The notes: generated from the sequence alone by a model not told the origin. A DNA stretch of 64,000 nt from Donghicola mangrovi (GCF_013377535.1 NZ_JABCJE010000007.1:1-64000); one strand, 5' to 3'. Shown: positions 18,961-27,069, counted from the first letter of the stretch. A program made the numbers and translations.

Positions 18961-18992
18961 AAACGCCGCCCCCGAGGGAGCGGCGCTATCGA
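18961..18992 (-). terminator. terminator of rplS-rpmE
   Basis: On the minus strand a GC-rich stem-loop (CGCCGC / GGCGGCG arms) ends in TTTTC, 20-50 bases after the rpmE stop. It lies directly against the stop of the convergent plus-strand gene. Confidence 0.7.
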
Positions 18993-19009
18993 AACCGATA
19001 TGGCAGGGA

Positions 19010-19231
19010 TTAGAAGCCCAGGCCTTCGTATTTCTTTTTGAACTTCGAGACGCGGCCGCCCTGGTCCAGCAGGCGCGACGAACCGCCGGTCCATGCGGGG
19101 TGCACGGTGGGGTCGATGTCCAGCGACAGGGTGTCGCCTTCTTTGCCGTAGGTCGAACGGACTTCGAAGGTGCTGCCGTCGGTCATTTTGACGGTGATGA
19201 AGTGGTAGTCGGGGTGAATGTCTTTTTTCAT
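19010..19231 (-). CDS. rpmE: 50S ribosomal protein L31
   Basis: L31 bridges the two ribosomal subunits. The 73-residue product shows [18 protein letters not shown] and the C-terminal [14 protein letters not shown]. It lacks the CxxC zinc motif, so it is the cysteine-free form, which needs no zinc. AGGAGAG precedes the ATG. It lies 11 bases after rplS on the same strand. Confidence 0.97.
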   Translation of the reverse strand: MKKDIHPDYHFITVKMTDGSTFEVRSTYGKEGDTLSLDIDPTVHPAWTGGSSRLLDQGGRVSKFKKKYEGLGF

Positions 19232-19242
19232 GACTACTCTCC

Positions 19243-19620
19243 TTATGCGTCGTTTTTGGTTTTGTAGTTGGTGACTTCGGCGATACGAGCCGACTTACCG
19301 CGACGGGCGCGCAGGTAGTACAGCTTCGAACGACGGACGCGGCCGCGACGAACAACTTCGATGCTTTCGATGTTGGTCGAGTACAGCGGGAACACGCGCT
19401 CTACGCCTTCGCCGAACGAAATTTTGCGAACGGTGAACGAGCCGGCAATGCCTTTGCCGTTCTTGCGGCTGATGCACACGCCTTCATAGTTCTGAACGCG
19501 CGAACGGGTGCCTTCGGTCACCTTGAAGCCAACGCGAATGGTGTCGCCGGCTTTGAAGTCGGGGATGGTTTTCCCCAGCGCAGCAATCTGCTCCGCTTCG
19601 ATCTGTGCGATAATGTCCAT
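19243..19620 (-). CDS. rplS: 50S ribosomal protein L19
   Basis: L19 sits at the subunit interface of the ribosome. The 125-residue product has [16 protein letters not shown] and [20 protein letters not shown], both diagnostic. I chose the ATG at 19620 with TTAGGAGA upstream; the longer frame to 19653 has no support. The usual neighbours trmD, rimM and rpsP lie upstream but are separated here by the AT-rich pair at 19962-20589. Confidence 0.97.
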   Translation of the reverse strand: MDIIAQIEAEQIAALGKTIPDFKAGDTIRVGFKVTEGTRSRVQNYEGVCISRKNGKGIAGSFTVRKISFGEGVERVFPLYSTNIESIEVVRRGRVRRSKLYYLRARRGKSARIAEVTNYKTKNDA

Positions 19621-19961
19621 CGCAAATCTCCTAACTGCTTGTGGTTGACCCACAAAGGTCTGGTGCCGCCTCAGAACTCTAGGTCTTCTATCGGGTCCGC
19701 CGGAGCGCCCGCCAGAGGGTCAGATCAGCTTTACTTCGAGCATCCAGCAAAAGCTTTGGCCTCGATTCCCGTCAGAAGAAGACGGAATCGCACTGGGGCC
19801 GGACTCGTGCGGAATGCGCGCGATATGTCAGGTTTTGCTGGGGTTGGCAAGGGGTGGGGATGTCTGCCCTATTCTTGCCACATTTGATTGATTGAGTTCT
19901 CACTTTGCAACCTATAGCTTTACGAAGTTTCTTGTTGTTTGAAGCGTCCTGCGGAGGACTG
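19621..19961. other. rplS leader region and insertion boundary
   Basis: The minus strand of this 341-bp gap is the rplS leader. It contains an imperfect hairpin at 19764-19789 (GATTCCCGTC / GACGGAATC) that could be structural. GC content falls sharply from about 19870 onward, marking one edge of the AT-rich gene pair. I see no tRNA, direct repeat or integrase at this edge. Confidence 0.4.
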
Positions 19962-20354
19962 ATGCTAGCCAAATTATTCTGGACCGTCGCTGTAACTTTA
20001 GCTGCGATGTCCGCGACCTATGTTGATGGTCAAAAAAATTTTTATGAATTGGCAGATCAATCGCTTAATTTGTACTTTAGCGGCTTCGGTGCCATAATTG
20101 TCGGTTTGATCGTGAACTCCTCCACACGCAACTCTCAAATTGTCGTGGAAGTCAGTGCGAACAAGTTGATGGTATCCTTTTTCGCACTGTTTTTTATCTT
20201 CTTAGTGATTATAATTTTAGGACAGCAAAGGAACCCATCGGCTCCGTCTTATGTTCTTTCTTTTGCTCGCACTTGCATGGGAACATGCGCATTAGGCGTA
20301 GGGTTGATGTTAGCAGAGAGCTTCTTGCTCAAGGAAAATGTTGAAGATGCTTAG
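19962..20354 (+). CDS. small four-helix membrane protein, AT-rich, unknown
   Basis: The 130-residue product has four hydrophobic segments: LFWTVAVTLAAM, FSGFGAIIVGLIVN, LMVSFFALFFIFLVIIILG, and the Cys-containing MGTCALGVGLMLAES. No family is recognised. GGAGGACTG directly precedes the ATG at 19962; a frame start at 19905 lacks this. Base composition is far below the neighbours (about 28-38% GC by direct count of two 60-base lines, against roughly 60% elsewhere), which points to recent acquisition. Its end overlaps the next gene by 17 bases. Confidence 0.65.
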   Translation: MLAKLFWTVAVTLAAMSATYVDGQKNFYELADQSLNLYFSGFGAIIVGLIVNSSTRNSQIVVEVSANKLMVSFFALFFIFLVIIILGQQRNPSAPSYVLSFARTCMGTCALGVGLMLAESFLLKENVEDA

Positions 20355-20589
20355 ACTCAAAAAGACTGGTCCAAATGAAAGTTTCTTTGACGCTTTCCGT
20401 CAGCAATATGCTTTGCAGTTAGCAGCGATTCTTAGCGTTTCGCTTATATCGTCTTTCGGCACCCTATCCTCTGTAGTGCTGCTCCACAGGTTCCTTACCG
20501 TAGAAGTTATTTTCGGCGTGCTCGCGCCTATCGGAGCAGTGATTACAGCTTTTGCTGGGGCTTTTCTTTCTTTGAAAAGAAAGAATTAG
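20338..20589 (+). CDS. small two-helix membrane protein, AT-rich, unknown
   Basis: The 83-residue product starts with a charged, partly amphipathic region (NESFFDAFRQQYALQ) and then has two long hydrophobic helices with a short basic tail (LKRKN). AAGGAA precedes the ATG at 20338, inside the end of the preceding gene, so the two are translationally coupled. The size and layout resemble holin-like or toxin-like membrane proteins, but no family can be named. It is convergent with trmD. Confidence 0.6.
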   Translation: MLKMLRLKKTGPNESFFDAFRQQYALQLAAILSVSLISSFGTLSSVVLLHRFLTVEVIFGVLAPIGAVITAFAGAFLSLKRKN

Positions 20590-20594
20590 TGGAA

Positions 20595-21371
20595 TTACTC
20601 CAGCAAATCAGGCCGTCGCTCCCGAGTAATCCGCTCTGACTCTGCTTTGCGCCATTCGGCCACTTTGCCGTGGTGGCCGGACATCAGGACGTCGGGGATG
20701 GTGCGGCCTTTCCACTCGGCGGGGCGGGTGTATTGGGGGTGCTCCAGCATCCCGTTGGAAAAGCTCTCTTCTTCGATGCTCTCGGCGTTGCCAAGGACGC
20801 CCGGCAGCAGGCGGACGGTGGCGTCGAGCAGCGCATAGGCCGCGATCTCGCCTCCGGTCATGACGAAATCCCCCAGAGAGACCTCCTGAATGCCGTAGTG
20901 TTCCAGAACGCGCTCGTCCACGCCCTCGAACCGGCCGCAGAGGATGGTGACGCCGTCGCAAGCCGACAGGGTGCGGGCCATCTGCTGGTCGATGCGTTTG
21001 CCGCGGGGAGACATGTAGAGGATCGGCCAGTTGCCGCGGGTGCCGGACATGGCGTCCTCGACCGCGCGGCCCACGACGTCGGGGCGCAGGACCATGCCGG
21101 CGCCGCCCCCTGCGGGGGTGTCGTCGACGTTCTTGTGCTTGCCCTCGCCGTAGCTGCGCAGGTTGATGGTTTCCAACTGCCAACGCCCCTCTCGCAGGGC
21201 TTTGCCGGTCAGGCTTTCGCCCAAAATGCCCGGAAAGGTGTCGGGCATCAGGGTGATCACGCGCGCGGTCCAGACCCCCGCCAGTTCGGGGTTCGGGTCC
21301 ATCAGGTCGCGCGGTTGGGCCGTGATGCGGATGGCCTTGCGACCATGAGAGCGGTTGGGAGCGTCAGTCAT
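20595..21371 (-). CDS. trmD: tRNA (guanine-37-N1)-methyltransferase
   Basis: TrmD methylates G37 next to the anticodon of tRNAs reading CNN codons, preventing frameshifts. The 258-residue product has the trefoil-knot SAM site (LCGRFEGVDERVLEHY then VSLGDFVMTGGEIAAYAL) and YTRPAEWKGRTIPDVLMSGH. About 30 extra residues precede the usual core start; an internal ATG at 21302 is the alternative. It follows rimM by 9 bases. Confidence 0.96.
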   Translation of the reverse strand: MTDAPNRSHGRKAIRITAQPRDLMDPNPELAGVWTARVITLMPDTFPGILGESLTGKALREGRWQLETINLRSYGEGKHKNVDDTPAGGGAGMVLRPDVVGRAVEDAMSGTRGNWPILYMSPRGKRIDQQMARTLSACDGVTILCGRFEGVDERVLEHYGIQEVSLGDFVMTGGEIAAYALLDATVRLLPGVLGNAESIEEESFSNGMLEHPQYTRPAEWKGRTIPDVLMSGHHGKVAEWRKAESERITRERRPDLLE

Positions 21372-21380
21372 CGGTATTCG

Positions 21381-21887
21381 TTATTCCAAGAGGCCCTCGG
21401 GCGGATCAACGATCACACGCCCCGAGGCGATGTCCACAGTGGGAACCGCTTCTTTGGTAAAGGGAAGGAGCACGGTGGTTTTCAGCCCCGGCCCGAAGAT
21501 TTCCAACAGGTCGGTCGCGCCGTGGTTCTGCACGGCCTTGACCTTGCCCAAGGGGTTGCCGCCAGTGTCGAACACATCCAGACCGATCAGGTCGGTGTAG
21601 TAGTATTCGTCCTCGTCGGTTTCGGGCAGCTGGCTGCGCAGCGCAAAGAGCGCGAGGCCACGCAGGGCGTCGGCCTGTTCTTTGGTGTCCACACCGGACA
21701 GGCGCGCGGCCAGACCGTTGGTGATCTGGCGGCTGATGGTCACGTCAAAGCTGCGGCTGCCGTCTTCGGTGGTCAGCGGCGAATAGTCGGCGATATCCTC
21801 GGGGATCGCGCAAAAGCTCTTGAGCCGGATCTCGCCCTTGACGCCATATGCGCCGCCGATGGTTCCTACCTGAACGCGTTCGGTCAT
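21381..21887 (-). CDS. rimM: ribosome maturation factor RimM
   Basis: RimM helps mature the 30S head and binds protein S19. The 168-residue product begins [18 protein letters not shown], the family signature, and has a C-terminal PRC-barrel domain ([20 protein letters not shown]). The ATG at 21887 has GAGGACGGA just upstream. It overlaps by 4 bases the stop of a 47-residue ORF. Confidence 0.95.
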   Translation of the reverse strand: MTERVQVGTIGGAYGVKGEIRLKSFCAIPEDIADYSPLTTEDGSRSFDVTISRQITNGLAARLSGVDTKEQADALRGLALFALRSQLPETDEDEYYYTDLIGLDVFDTGGNPLGKVKAVQNHGATDLLEIFGPGLKTTVLLPFTKEAVPTVDIASGRVIVDPPEGLLE

Positions 21888-22027
21888 TCCGTCCTCATGA
21901 TACATAGGCCATTCTGGGTTTCGCCGCCGATCTGGTCGCACAGCTTTCCCTTCTCGGATCGTTCGTACATCATGCCCGCCACAAAGGCGACGGCCAACAG
22001 GAATGGCAGGCGGATCAGGCCGAACAT
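21884..22027 (-). CDS. 47-residue membrane-anchored small protein
   Basis: Read directly from the minus strand: an ATG at 22027 opens a 47-codon frame ending in a TGA that overlaps the rimM ATG (ATGA). It encodes one N-terminal hydrophobic helix ([18 protein letters not shown]) followed by a short charged tail with two cysteines (KLCDQIGG and NGLCIM). The helix, the two Cys and the tight coupling to rimM argue for a real small exported or inner-membrane protein. Function unknown. It lies 18 bases after bluB. Confidence 0.65.
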   Translation of the reverse strand: MFGLIRLPFLLAVAFVAGMMYERSEKGKLCDQIGGETQNGLCIMRTE

Positions 22028-22045
22028 GGCGGGTCTCTTTCGGGG

Positions 22046-22675
22046 TTAGCGGGTTTGCAGGGGCAGGTCGGTCAAGCGGGCCTCCCAGCCTTTGCGCTCC
22101 AGCTCGGGGGTGATGTTATCTTCTGTCGGATACCCGATGCAGAGATACGCGACCAGAGCCCAATCAGCGGGCACCTCGAGGTCGCGGCACAGTTGCTGCG
22201 GATCAAGGATCGACACCCAGCCCACACCCAAACCATGGGCGCGCGCTGCCAGCCAGAACTGCATGATCGCGGAAACACAGGAATATCGGCGCATCTCGGG
22301 CATGGTGCCCGCGCCAAGGCCTTTGCCCTTGGTGGTGCTGTCGTCGCAGAAGACGGCCAGCTGGACGGGGGCCTCTTGCATACCGGAGAGTTTGAGCGTC
22401 GCGTAGGTTTGCGCGTCGTCACCGGAATAGCCGTCAAGCGCCTGCGCATTGGCGGCGCGGAAATTGGACAGCGCCGCAGCACGGGCCGCGGCGCTGGTCA
22501 CGCGGATCAGGCGCCAAGGCTCTGACAGCCCTACAGAGGGTGCCAGAGCAAAGGTTCCAAACAGATCCACCAACAGATCTTCGGACACCGGATCGGTGCG
22601 GAAGTGGCGCACGTCGCGCCGCCACCGCATGAGCTGGTCCAGCTCTGACCGGAAGGTGTCCGAAAACCCTGTCAT
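22046..22675 (-). CDS. bluB: 5,6-dimethylbenzimidazole synthase
   Basis: BluB cleaves reduced FMN with oxygen to make the lower ligand of cobalamin. The 209-residue nitroreductase-fold protein has [13 protein letters not shown] near the N-terminus, [13 protein letters not shown], and the BluB segment [19 protein letters not shown] followed by RYSCVSAI, which separates it from ordinary nitroreductases. It is apart from the other B12 genes in the window (cbiB, cobC near 39 kb) and sits in the rpsP-rimM ribosomal run. Confidence 0.92.
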   Translation of the reverse strand: MTGFSDTFRSELDQLMRWRRDVRHFRTDPVSEDLLVDLFGTFALAPSVGLSEPWRLIRVTSAAARAAALSNFRAANAQALDGYSGDDAQTYATLKLSGMQEAPVQLAVFCDDSTTKGKGLGAGTMPEMRRYSCVSAIMQFWLAARAHGLGVGWVSILDPQQLCRDLEVPADWALVAYLCIGYPTEDNITPELERKGWEARLTDLPLQTR

Positions 22676-22686
22676 GACTGCCGAGA

Positions 22687-23049
22687 TTATTCGGCAGCTG
22701 CTTCAGCTGCTTCAGCTGCTTTTGCAGCTTTCTCTTCAGCGCGCTCTTTTGCTTTCTTGCCGGGCTCGCCCTTTTTCAGGTTTGCGCGCTCTTTCTTGGC
22801 AACGATGCCAGCGGTTTCCAGGAAGCGTGCAACGCGGTCGGTCGGCTGTGCGCCCTGACCCAGCCAGTACTGAACGCGCTCGACGTTCAGAACAACGCGG
22901 CGCTCGTCGTCTTTTGCCAGAAGGGGGTTGTAGGTGCCCAGCTTCTCGATGAAGCGGCCATCGCGTGCCATACGCGAGTCAGCTGCGACTACTGCGTAGT
23001 GAGGACGCTTTTTGCTGCCGCCGCGGGCCAGACGAATTTTCATTGCCAT
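22687..23049 (-). CDS. rpsP: 30S ribosomal protein S16
   Basis: S16 is an early 30S assembly protein. The 120-residue product opens [20 protein letters not shown] and contains GTYNPL, both diagnostic. The core is followed by an alphaproteobacterial Lys/Glu/Ala-rich tail; its end ([10 protein letters not shown]) is encoded by a 9-bp tandem repeat near 22689-22735. AAGGAG precedes the first ATG. Confidence 0.97.
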   Translation of the reverse strand: MAMKIRLARGGSKKRPHYAVVAADSRMARDGRFIEKLGTYNPLLAKDDERRVVLNVERVQYWLGQGAQPTDRVARFLETAGIVAKKERANLKKGEPGKKAKERAEEKAAKAAEAAEAAAE

Positions 23050-23101
23050 TGGAGTATCTCCTTAGAGGGTGTTTCTGTTTGTTTTTCAGAGTGGGCCGCG
23101 C

Positions 23102-23404
23102 TCAGGCGTCCTTCTGTTTGGCTTCGTGATGCTTGATCACTTCCTGAATGATGAAGTTCAGGAATTTCTTGGCGAATTCCGGGTCGAGGTCGGCCTGGAT
23201 CGCCAGATCCTCGAGGCGGGCGATCTGGGTCGCTTCGCGTGCGGGATCCGAAGGGGGCAGGTCGTGTTCCGCCTTGAGGCGGCCAACGGCCTGTGTGTGC
23301 TTGAACCGTTCGCCCAAGGTATAGACGAGGATGGCATCCAGACGGTCGATGCTTTCGCGGTGGCCTTTTAGGATTTCGGCAGCGCGGGTCACGGTGTCAG
23401 TCAA
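23102..23404 (-). CDS. chorismate mutase, AroQ type
   Basis: This small helical protein matches AroQ-class chorismate mutase, which converts chorismate to prephenate for Phe and Tyr synthesis. Features are RESIDRLDAILVYTLGER, VGRLKAEHDLPPSDPARE, and the C-terminal FLNFIIQEVIKHHE. The best start is TTG at 23404, giving 100 residues; it overlaps the stop of the upstream acetyltransferase and has AAGGAT in front. A longer frame to 23578 would run inside that gene. Confidence 0.85.
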   Translation of the reverse strand: MTDTVTRAAEILKGHRESIDRLDAILVYTLGERFKHTQAVGRLKAEHDLPPSDPAREATQIARLEDLAIQADLDPEFAKKFLNFIIQEVIKHHEAKQKDA

Positions 23405-24011
23405 GGGCCCATCCTTCCGGTTTGAAATTGGGGTTCTGGTAGAAACCGATTTCCTGCGCGATCGCGTCCGCAATCTGGCTGGACCGGCACTGCGCAGGGG
23501 TGGGGTGGCGATACACAACGTCGTTGCCATCGACCGACGGAGCCTCGTGATCCTTTTTGCAGCCAAGCCGTTCGGCAAGGCGGATCGAGTCGAGGTTTTT
23601 CGGGTCCAGATAGCTGACGGCGGTTTCCCAGCCCAGATCGTTGTAGAAATAGCGGCGCACGCGTTCGGCGGCCTCGAGTGCGATGCCGCGGCCTGCGACG
23701 CGGGGCCAGATGATCCAGGCGATCTCGGCCTCGGGCCAGCCTGCGGGCTTCCAGCCGCCGGCCATGCCGTAGGTTTCGTCGGTCTCGGCGTCGTGGATCA
23801 TCCACATGCCATAGCCGCGGATTTCCCAGTGACCGATTTCGGCCGCATAGAGCATCCACGCCTCATAGGCATTCAGCGGGCCGCCCATAAATCGCGAGCG
23901 ATAGCTGCTGAACGTCGCTTTGAAGTCAGGGTAATCCTGCGGCTCGGGGCCGCGCAAAACCAGGCGCTTGGTGCGCAGTTCGGGGATTTTGGTGCTGGTG
24001 AACTGGCTCAT
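23397..24011 (-). CDS. GNAT family N-acetyltransferase (first of tandem pair)
   Basis: The 204-residue protein is a RimJ/RimL-type GNAT. It has LRTKRLVLRGPEPQDYPDF at the start, and the acetyl-CoA site RVAGRGIALEAAERVRRYF. It is clearly paralogous to the next gene: both share AEIGHW or CEIGHW, RGYG-W, GW-PEGWPE-like stretches and LGW-T. The substrate is unknown. It is ATGA-coupled to its paralogue and overlaps chorismate mutase. Confidence 0.88.
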   Translation of the reverse strand: MSQFTSTKIPELRTKRLVLRGPEPQDYPDFKATFSSYRSRFMGGPLNAYEAWMLYAAEIGHWEIRGYGMWMIHDAETDETYGMAGGWKPAGWPEAEIAWIIWPRVAGRGIALEAAERVRRYFYNDLGWETAVSYLDPKNLDSIRLAERLGCKKDHEAPSVDGNDVVYRHPTPAQCRSSQIADAIAQEIGFYQNPNFKPEGWALD

Positions 24012-24550
24012 GCGTAGGCCTCCATTCCGCCGTCCATCAGGTCGGCAGCAGAGAGGTGGCGCCAGATTTCTTCTTGGCCGTAGCGCACGTGGTCGAACAT
24101 GCGCTCGAATTTCGCGCCCATCTTGCGGGCGACGGTTTTCGAGGCCTCGTTCGGGGGCATGATCAGGCTGACAACGGTGTCCCAGCCCAGAACGTCATAG
24201 GCATGGGTGCGGGCAGCGGTGGCCGCTTCGGTCGCGTATCCTTTGCCCTCAAAGCCTTCGTAGATGTCCCAACCGATTTCGGGCTCGGGCCAGCCTTCGG
24301 GGTTCCAGAGGCCAACGTTGCCGATCAGCTCGCCGGTTTCGGTCAGGGTCACGGCCCAACGGCCATAGCCGCGCAGCTGCCAGTGCCCGATTTCACAGGC
24401 CAGCATCCGCCAGCTGCTTTCGGGGTGGGCAGGGCCCCCACAATATTTCGACCGCTCGGACGCATAGAAGGCCGAGAACACGGGGAAATCCCCGAGCTCG
24501 AAGCCCCGCAGCGTCAGGCGCGCAGTCGTTATGGTGGGAGCCTTGGTCAT
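24008..24550 (-). CDS. GNAT family N-acetyltransferase (second of tandem pair)
   Basis: The 180-residue GNAT has TARLTLRGFELGDFPVF, GNVGLWNPEGWPEPEIGWDI and the acetyl-CoA loop EGFEGKGYATEAATAARTHA. It is paralogous to the downstream gene at 23397, which suggests tandem duplication. The start codon overlaps the ffh stop (TAATG), so it is coupled to ffh. The substrate is not predictable. Confidence 0.88.
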   Translation of the reverse strand: MTKAPTITTARLTLRGFELGDFPVFSAFYASERSKYCGGPAHPESSWRMLACEIGHWQLRGYGRWAVTLTETGELIGNVGLWNPEGWPEPEIGWDIYEGFEGKGYATEAATAARTHAYDVLGWDTVVSLIMPPNEASKTVARKMGAKFERMFDHVRYGQEEIWRHLSAADLMDGGMEAYA

Positions 24551-26070
24551 TATTTCTTCTTGCCGAACATGCCGGGCATACCGCCCAAGCCGGGCATGCC
24601 ACCCAGACCCGGCAGACCGCCCATCCCCAGCTTGCGCGCGGTGGCTTCAAGCTGCTTGGGGTCCATTTTGCTGGGATCGATCGACGCGGGATCGAAATCG
24701 CCTTCCATGCCGGGCAGAGCTTTGCCGCGCATGGCCGAGATCGCCTGCTTGAGCATGCCTTTGCCGCCCTTCTGGCTGATCTTTTTCATCACGTCGGCCA
24801 TCTGGCGGTGCATTTTCAGCAGCTTGTTCAGTTCGGACACATCAAGGCCCGCACCGGCAGCGATACGCTTTTTGCGGCTGGCTTGCAGCAGGGCGGGGTT
24901 GGCGCGTTCCTGCTTGGTCATCGAGTTGATCAGGGCGATCTGGCGCTTGATGATGCGGTCGTCCATGCCCGATTCCTGCACCTGCTTGGCCATCTTGGCC
25001 ATGCCGGGCATCATCGACATCATGCCTTGCATACCGCCCATCTTGAGCATCTGCTCAAGCTGGTTCTTCAGGTCGTTCATGTTGAACTGACCCTTCATCA
25101 TGCGCTTCATCATCCGCTCGGCCTGTTCAGCCTCGAGCGTTTGCTGCGCCTTTTCGACCAGCGAGACGATGTCGCCCATGCCGAGGATCCGGCCAGCGAC
25201 ACGTTCGGGGTGGAATTCTTCCAGAGCGTCGGTCTTTTCGCCAAGGCCGACGAACTTGATGGGCTTGCCGGTGACAGCGCGCATCGACAGAGCCGCACCG
25301 CCGCGACCGTCACCGTCCATACGGGTCAGGACAACGCCGGTCACGCCGATCTTGTCGTCGAATTCGGTCGCCACGTTCACGGCGTCCTGACCGGTCAGGC
25401 CGTCGACGACCAGCAGGGTTTCGCGGGGGTTGGCAACGTCGCGAACAGCGGCGGCCTGTGCGATCAGTTCCTGATCGATGTGCAGACGGCCCGCGGTATC
25501 CAGCAGGTAGACGTCATAGCCACCCATCGCGGCCTGAGTCTTGGCGCGCTTGGCGATGGTGACGGGATCTTCGCCCTTGACGATGGGCAGGGTGTCGACG
25601 CCGATCTGCTGACCCAGAATGGCCAGCTGTTCCATCGCCGCAGGGCGGTTCACGTCGAGCGAGGCCATCAGCACGCGCTTGCCTTCACGCTCTTTCAGGC
25701 GTTTCGCCAGTTTCGCGGTGGTGGTGGTTTTACCCGAGCCCTGCAGACCGACCATCAGAATCGGTGCGGGCGGGTTGTCGACCTTGAGCTTACCGGGCTC
25801 GCCTTCGCCCGCTAGAAAGGTGACCAGTTCGTCGTGGACGATTTTGACAACCTGCTGGCCGGGGGTCACCGATTTGGTCACCGACGCGCCGGTCGCTTTT
25901 TTCTGGACTGCTTTGATAAAGTCGCGTGCGACGGGCAGCGATACGTCGGCCTCCAGCAGTGCGGTCCGCACTTCGCGCAGGGCGGTTTTAACGTCGTCCT
26001 CGGACAGCGCACCTGCTTTGGTCAGCCGGTCGAAGACTCCGCCAAGGCGTTCAGATAGATTTTCGAACAT
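24550..26070 (-). CDS. ffh: signal recognition particle GTPase Ffh
   Basis: Ffh binds 4.5S RNA and signal peptides and delivers ribosomes to FtsY at the membrane. The 506-residue product has the N domain from MFENLSERLGG, the GTPase motifs GLQGSGKTTTTAKLA, DTAGR and TRMDGDGRGG, and a Met-rich M domain with GGMQGMMSMMPGM. The C-terminus carries imperfect GLGGMPG repeats. The ATG at 26070 is correct; a longer frame to 26127 is unsupported. Confidence 0.97.
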   Translation of the reverse strand: MFENLSERLGGVFDRLTKAGALSEDDVKTALREVRTALLEADVSLPVARDFIKAVQKKATGASVTKSVTPGQQVVKIVHDELVTFLAGEGEPGKLKVDNPPAPILMVGLQGSGKTTTTAKLAKRLKEREGKRVLMASLDVNRPAAMEQLAILGQQIGVDTLPIVKGEDPVTIAKRAKTQAAMGGYDVYLLDTAGRLHIDQELIAQAAAVRDVANPRETLLVVDGLTGQDAVNVATEFDDKIGVTGVVLTRMDGDGRGGAALSMRAVTGKPIKFVGLGEKTDALEEFHPERVAGRILGMGDIVSLVEKAQQTLEAEQAERMMKRMMKGQFNMNDLKNQLEQMLKMGGMQGMMSMMPGMAKMAKQVQESGMDDRIIKRQIALINSMTKQERANPALLQASRKKRIAAGAGLDVSELNKLLKMHRQMADVMKKISQKGGKGMLKQAISAMRGKALPGMEGDFDPASIDPSKMDPKQLEATARKLGMGGLPGLGGMPGLGGMPGMFGKKK

Positions 26071-26105
26071 GCCAAGCCCTTTCAAGACCGTTAAAGAATG
26101 CGCCT

Positions 26106-26134
26106 TAGATAGGCAATGATGCGACATACGCCAA
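26106..26134 (-). promoter_or_regulatory. candidate ffh promoter
   Basis: On the minus strand TTGGCG (26134-26129) and TATCTA (26111-26106) are 17 bases apart, 36-64 bases upstream of the ffh start. The match to the housekeeping consensus is moderate. Confidence 0.35.
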
Positions 26135-26186
26135 GCGCCCCCATGGGCGCAACGCGCTGATGGAGGGCGATCCCGGCAATAGCCAT

Positions 26187-26221
26187 GGGACCGGAAGCAT
26201 CATGACTTCCGGAGGATTCCC
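26187..26221. promoter_or_regulatory. dyad upstream of ffh
   Basis: CCGGAAG (26191-26197) and CTTCCGG (26206-26212) form a perfect 7-bp inverted repeat around an 8-base loop, with further imperfect pairing outside (GGGA / TTCCC). It lies upstream of the proposed ffh promoter, so it could be an operator or the end structure of an unseen small transcript. No T run follows on either strand. Confidence 0.4.
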
Positions 26222-26251
26222 AGCGCCTATGCCTGAAACAGGCGCCAGAGT

Positions 26252-26286
26252 CAAGAAAGGCGCGCCCCGAGGAGGAGGGGCGCGCC
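26252..26286 (-). terminator. terminator of azoR
   Basis: A perfect 10-bp stem, GGCGCGCCCC / GGGGCGCGCC, with an 8-base loop spans 26259-26286. On the minus strand it is followed by TTTCTTG. It lies 55 bases after the azoR stop. Confidence 0.8.
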
Positions 26287-26341
26287 ATCTATAAAGCCGC
26301 GGAGAATGAGGGAGGAACGCGGCCTTTGGATATGCAACCGC

Positions 26342-26923
26342 TCAGGCGGCGATTTGTTCCACAGCGTCCTGCGCTTTTTTCACCGAACCTTCGGGGTCAA
26401 TGGCCAGCTGGTCGGCGGCGATGATGGTCACGTCGGTGATGCCGATGAAGGCCAGAACCTGCTTGAGGTAGGTGGTCGCGAAATCCGTTGCCGAGCCAAC
26501 CGGCACGCCGCCCGATGCGGTGGCGATGATGGCGCGCTTGCCTTCGAGCAGGCCGATGGGGCCGGTCTCGGTGTAGCGGAAGGTGACGCCGGCGCGGGCC
26601 ACGAGGTCGACCCATGCCTTCAGGCGGGCGGGAACGCCGAAGTTGTAGATCGGAACGCCGATGACGACGGTGTCTGCGGATTTCAGCTCTTCGATCATGG
26701 CGTCGGACAGGGCCAGAGTGGCCTTCTGTTCGTCGGTGCGCTGATCGGCGGGGGTAAAGTTCGCGCCAACCCAGTTGCCGTCAATCAGCGGCAGTTCTTC
26801 GGTCAGGTCACGGGTCAGGACGGTTTCGGGTGCCAGCTTGGCCACAATACGGTCGGTCAGATCACGAGAGATCGACCCTTCCTTGCGGACAGAGCTATCG
26901 ATACGGAGGACGGTGGTGCTCAT
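26342..26923 (-). CDS. azoR: FMN-dependent NADH-azoreductase / quinone reductase
   Basis: AzoR-type flavodoxin-fold enzymes use NADH and FMN for two-electron reduction of quinones and azo compounds. The 193-residue product starts STTVLRIDSSVRKEGSISR and has the FMN-binding VPIYNFGVPARLKAWVD and ATASGGVP stretches. The ATG at 26923 gives the normal length. It is divergent from a LysR regulator, with an inverted repeat between them, so LysR control is likely. Confidence 0.92.
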   Translation of the reverse strand: MSTTVLRIDSSVRKEGSISRDLTDRIVAKLAPETVLTRDLTEELPLIDGNWVGANFTPADQRTDEQKATLALSDAMIEELKSADTVVIGVPIYNFGVPARLKAWVDLVARAGVTFRYTETGPIGLLEGKRAIIATASGGVPVGSATDFATTYLKQVLAFIGITDVTIIAADQLAIDPEGSVKKAQDAVEQIAA

Positions 26924-26985
26924 TTCTTTGGTTCCACTGGTGAAGGAGGGAGAAACATTTTTTCGTTCTTTCACAACAGTTGGGC

Positions 26986-27005
26986 ATTGCTTTTCCGAAC
27001 GCAAT
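26986..27005. promoter_or_regulatory. LysR-type operator between azoR and lysR
   Basis: ATTGC-N10-GCAAT is a perfect inverted repeat in the 146-bp divergent gap. Its size and symmetry fit a LysR-family binding site. A shorter dyad, CAAC-A-GTTG, lies just beside it. Confidence 0.5.
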
Positions 27006-27069
27006 TGCGAGAAATACGGTAGGGTATGTGTGATCTTGCACAGTAATTTTACCGGGGATCGGTTACGAA

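Noticed and set aside
22689-22735. 9-bp tandem repeat near rpsP 3' end as a regulatory repeat
   Set aside because: It encodes the Ala/Glu tail common in alphaproteobacterial S16 and keeps the frame.
24550-24640. GLGGMPG repeats at the ffh end as a mobile or CRISPR-like repeat
   Set aside because: The repeat is short, imperfect and within a normal Met/Gly-rich Ffh tail.
26128-26300. Signal recognition particle RNA (ffs) in the ffh upstream region
   Set aside because: CCGGAAG is present on both strands, but the conserved GGAA-tetraloop helix with its AGCAG partner side is not, and no 90-110 nt hairpin could be drawn.
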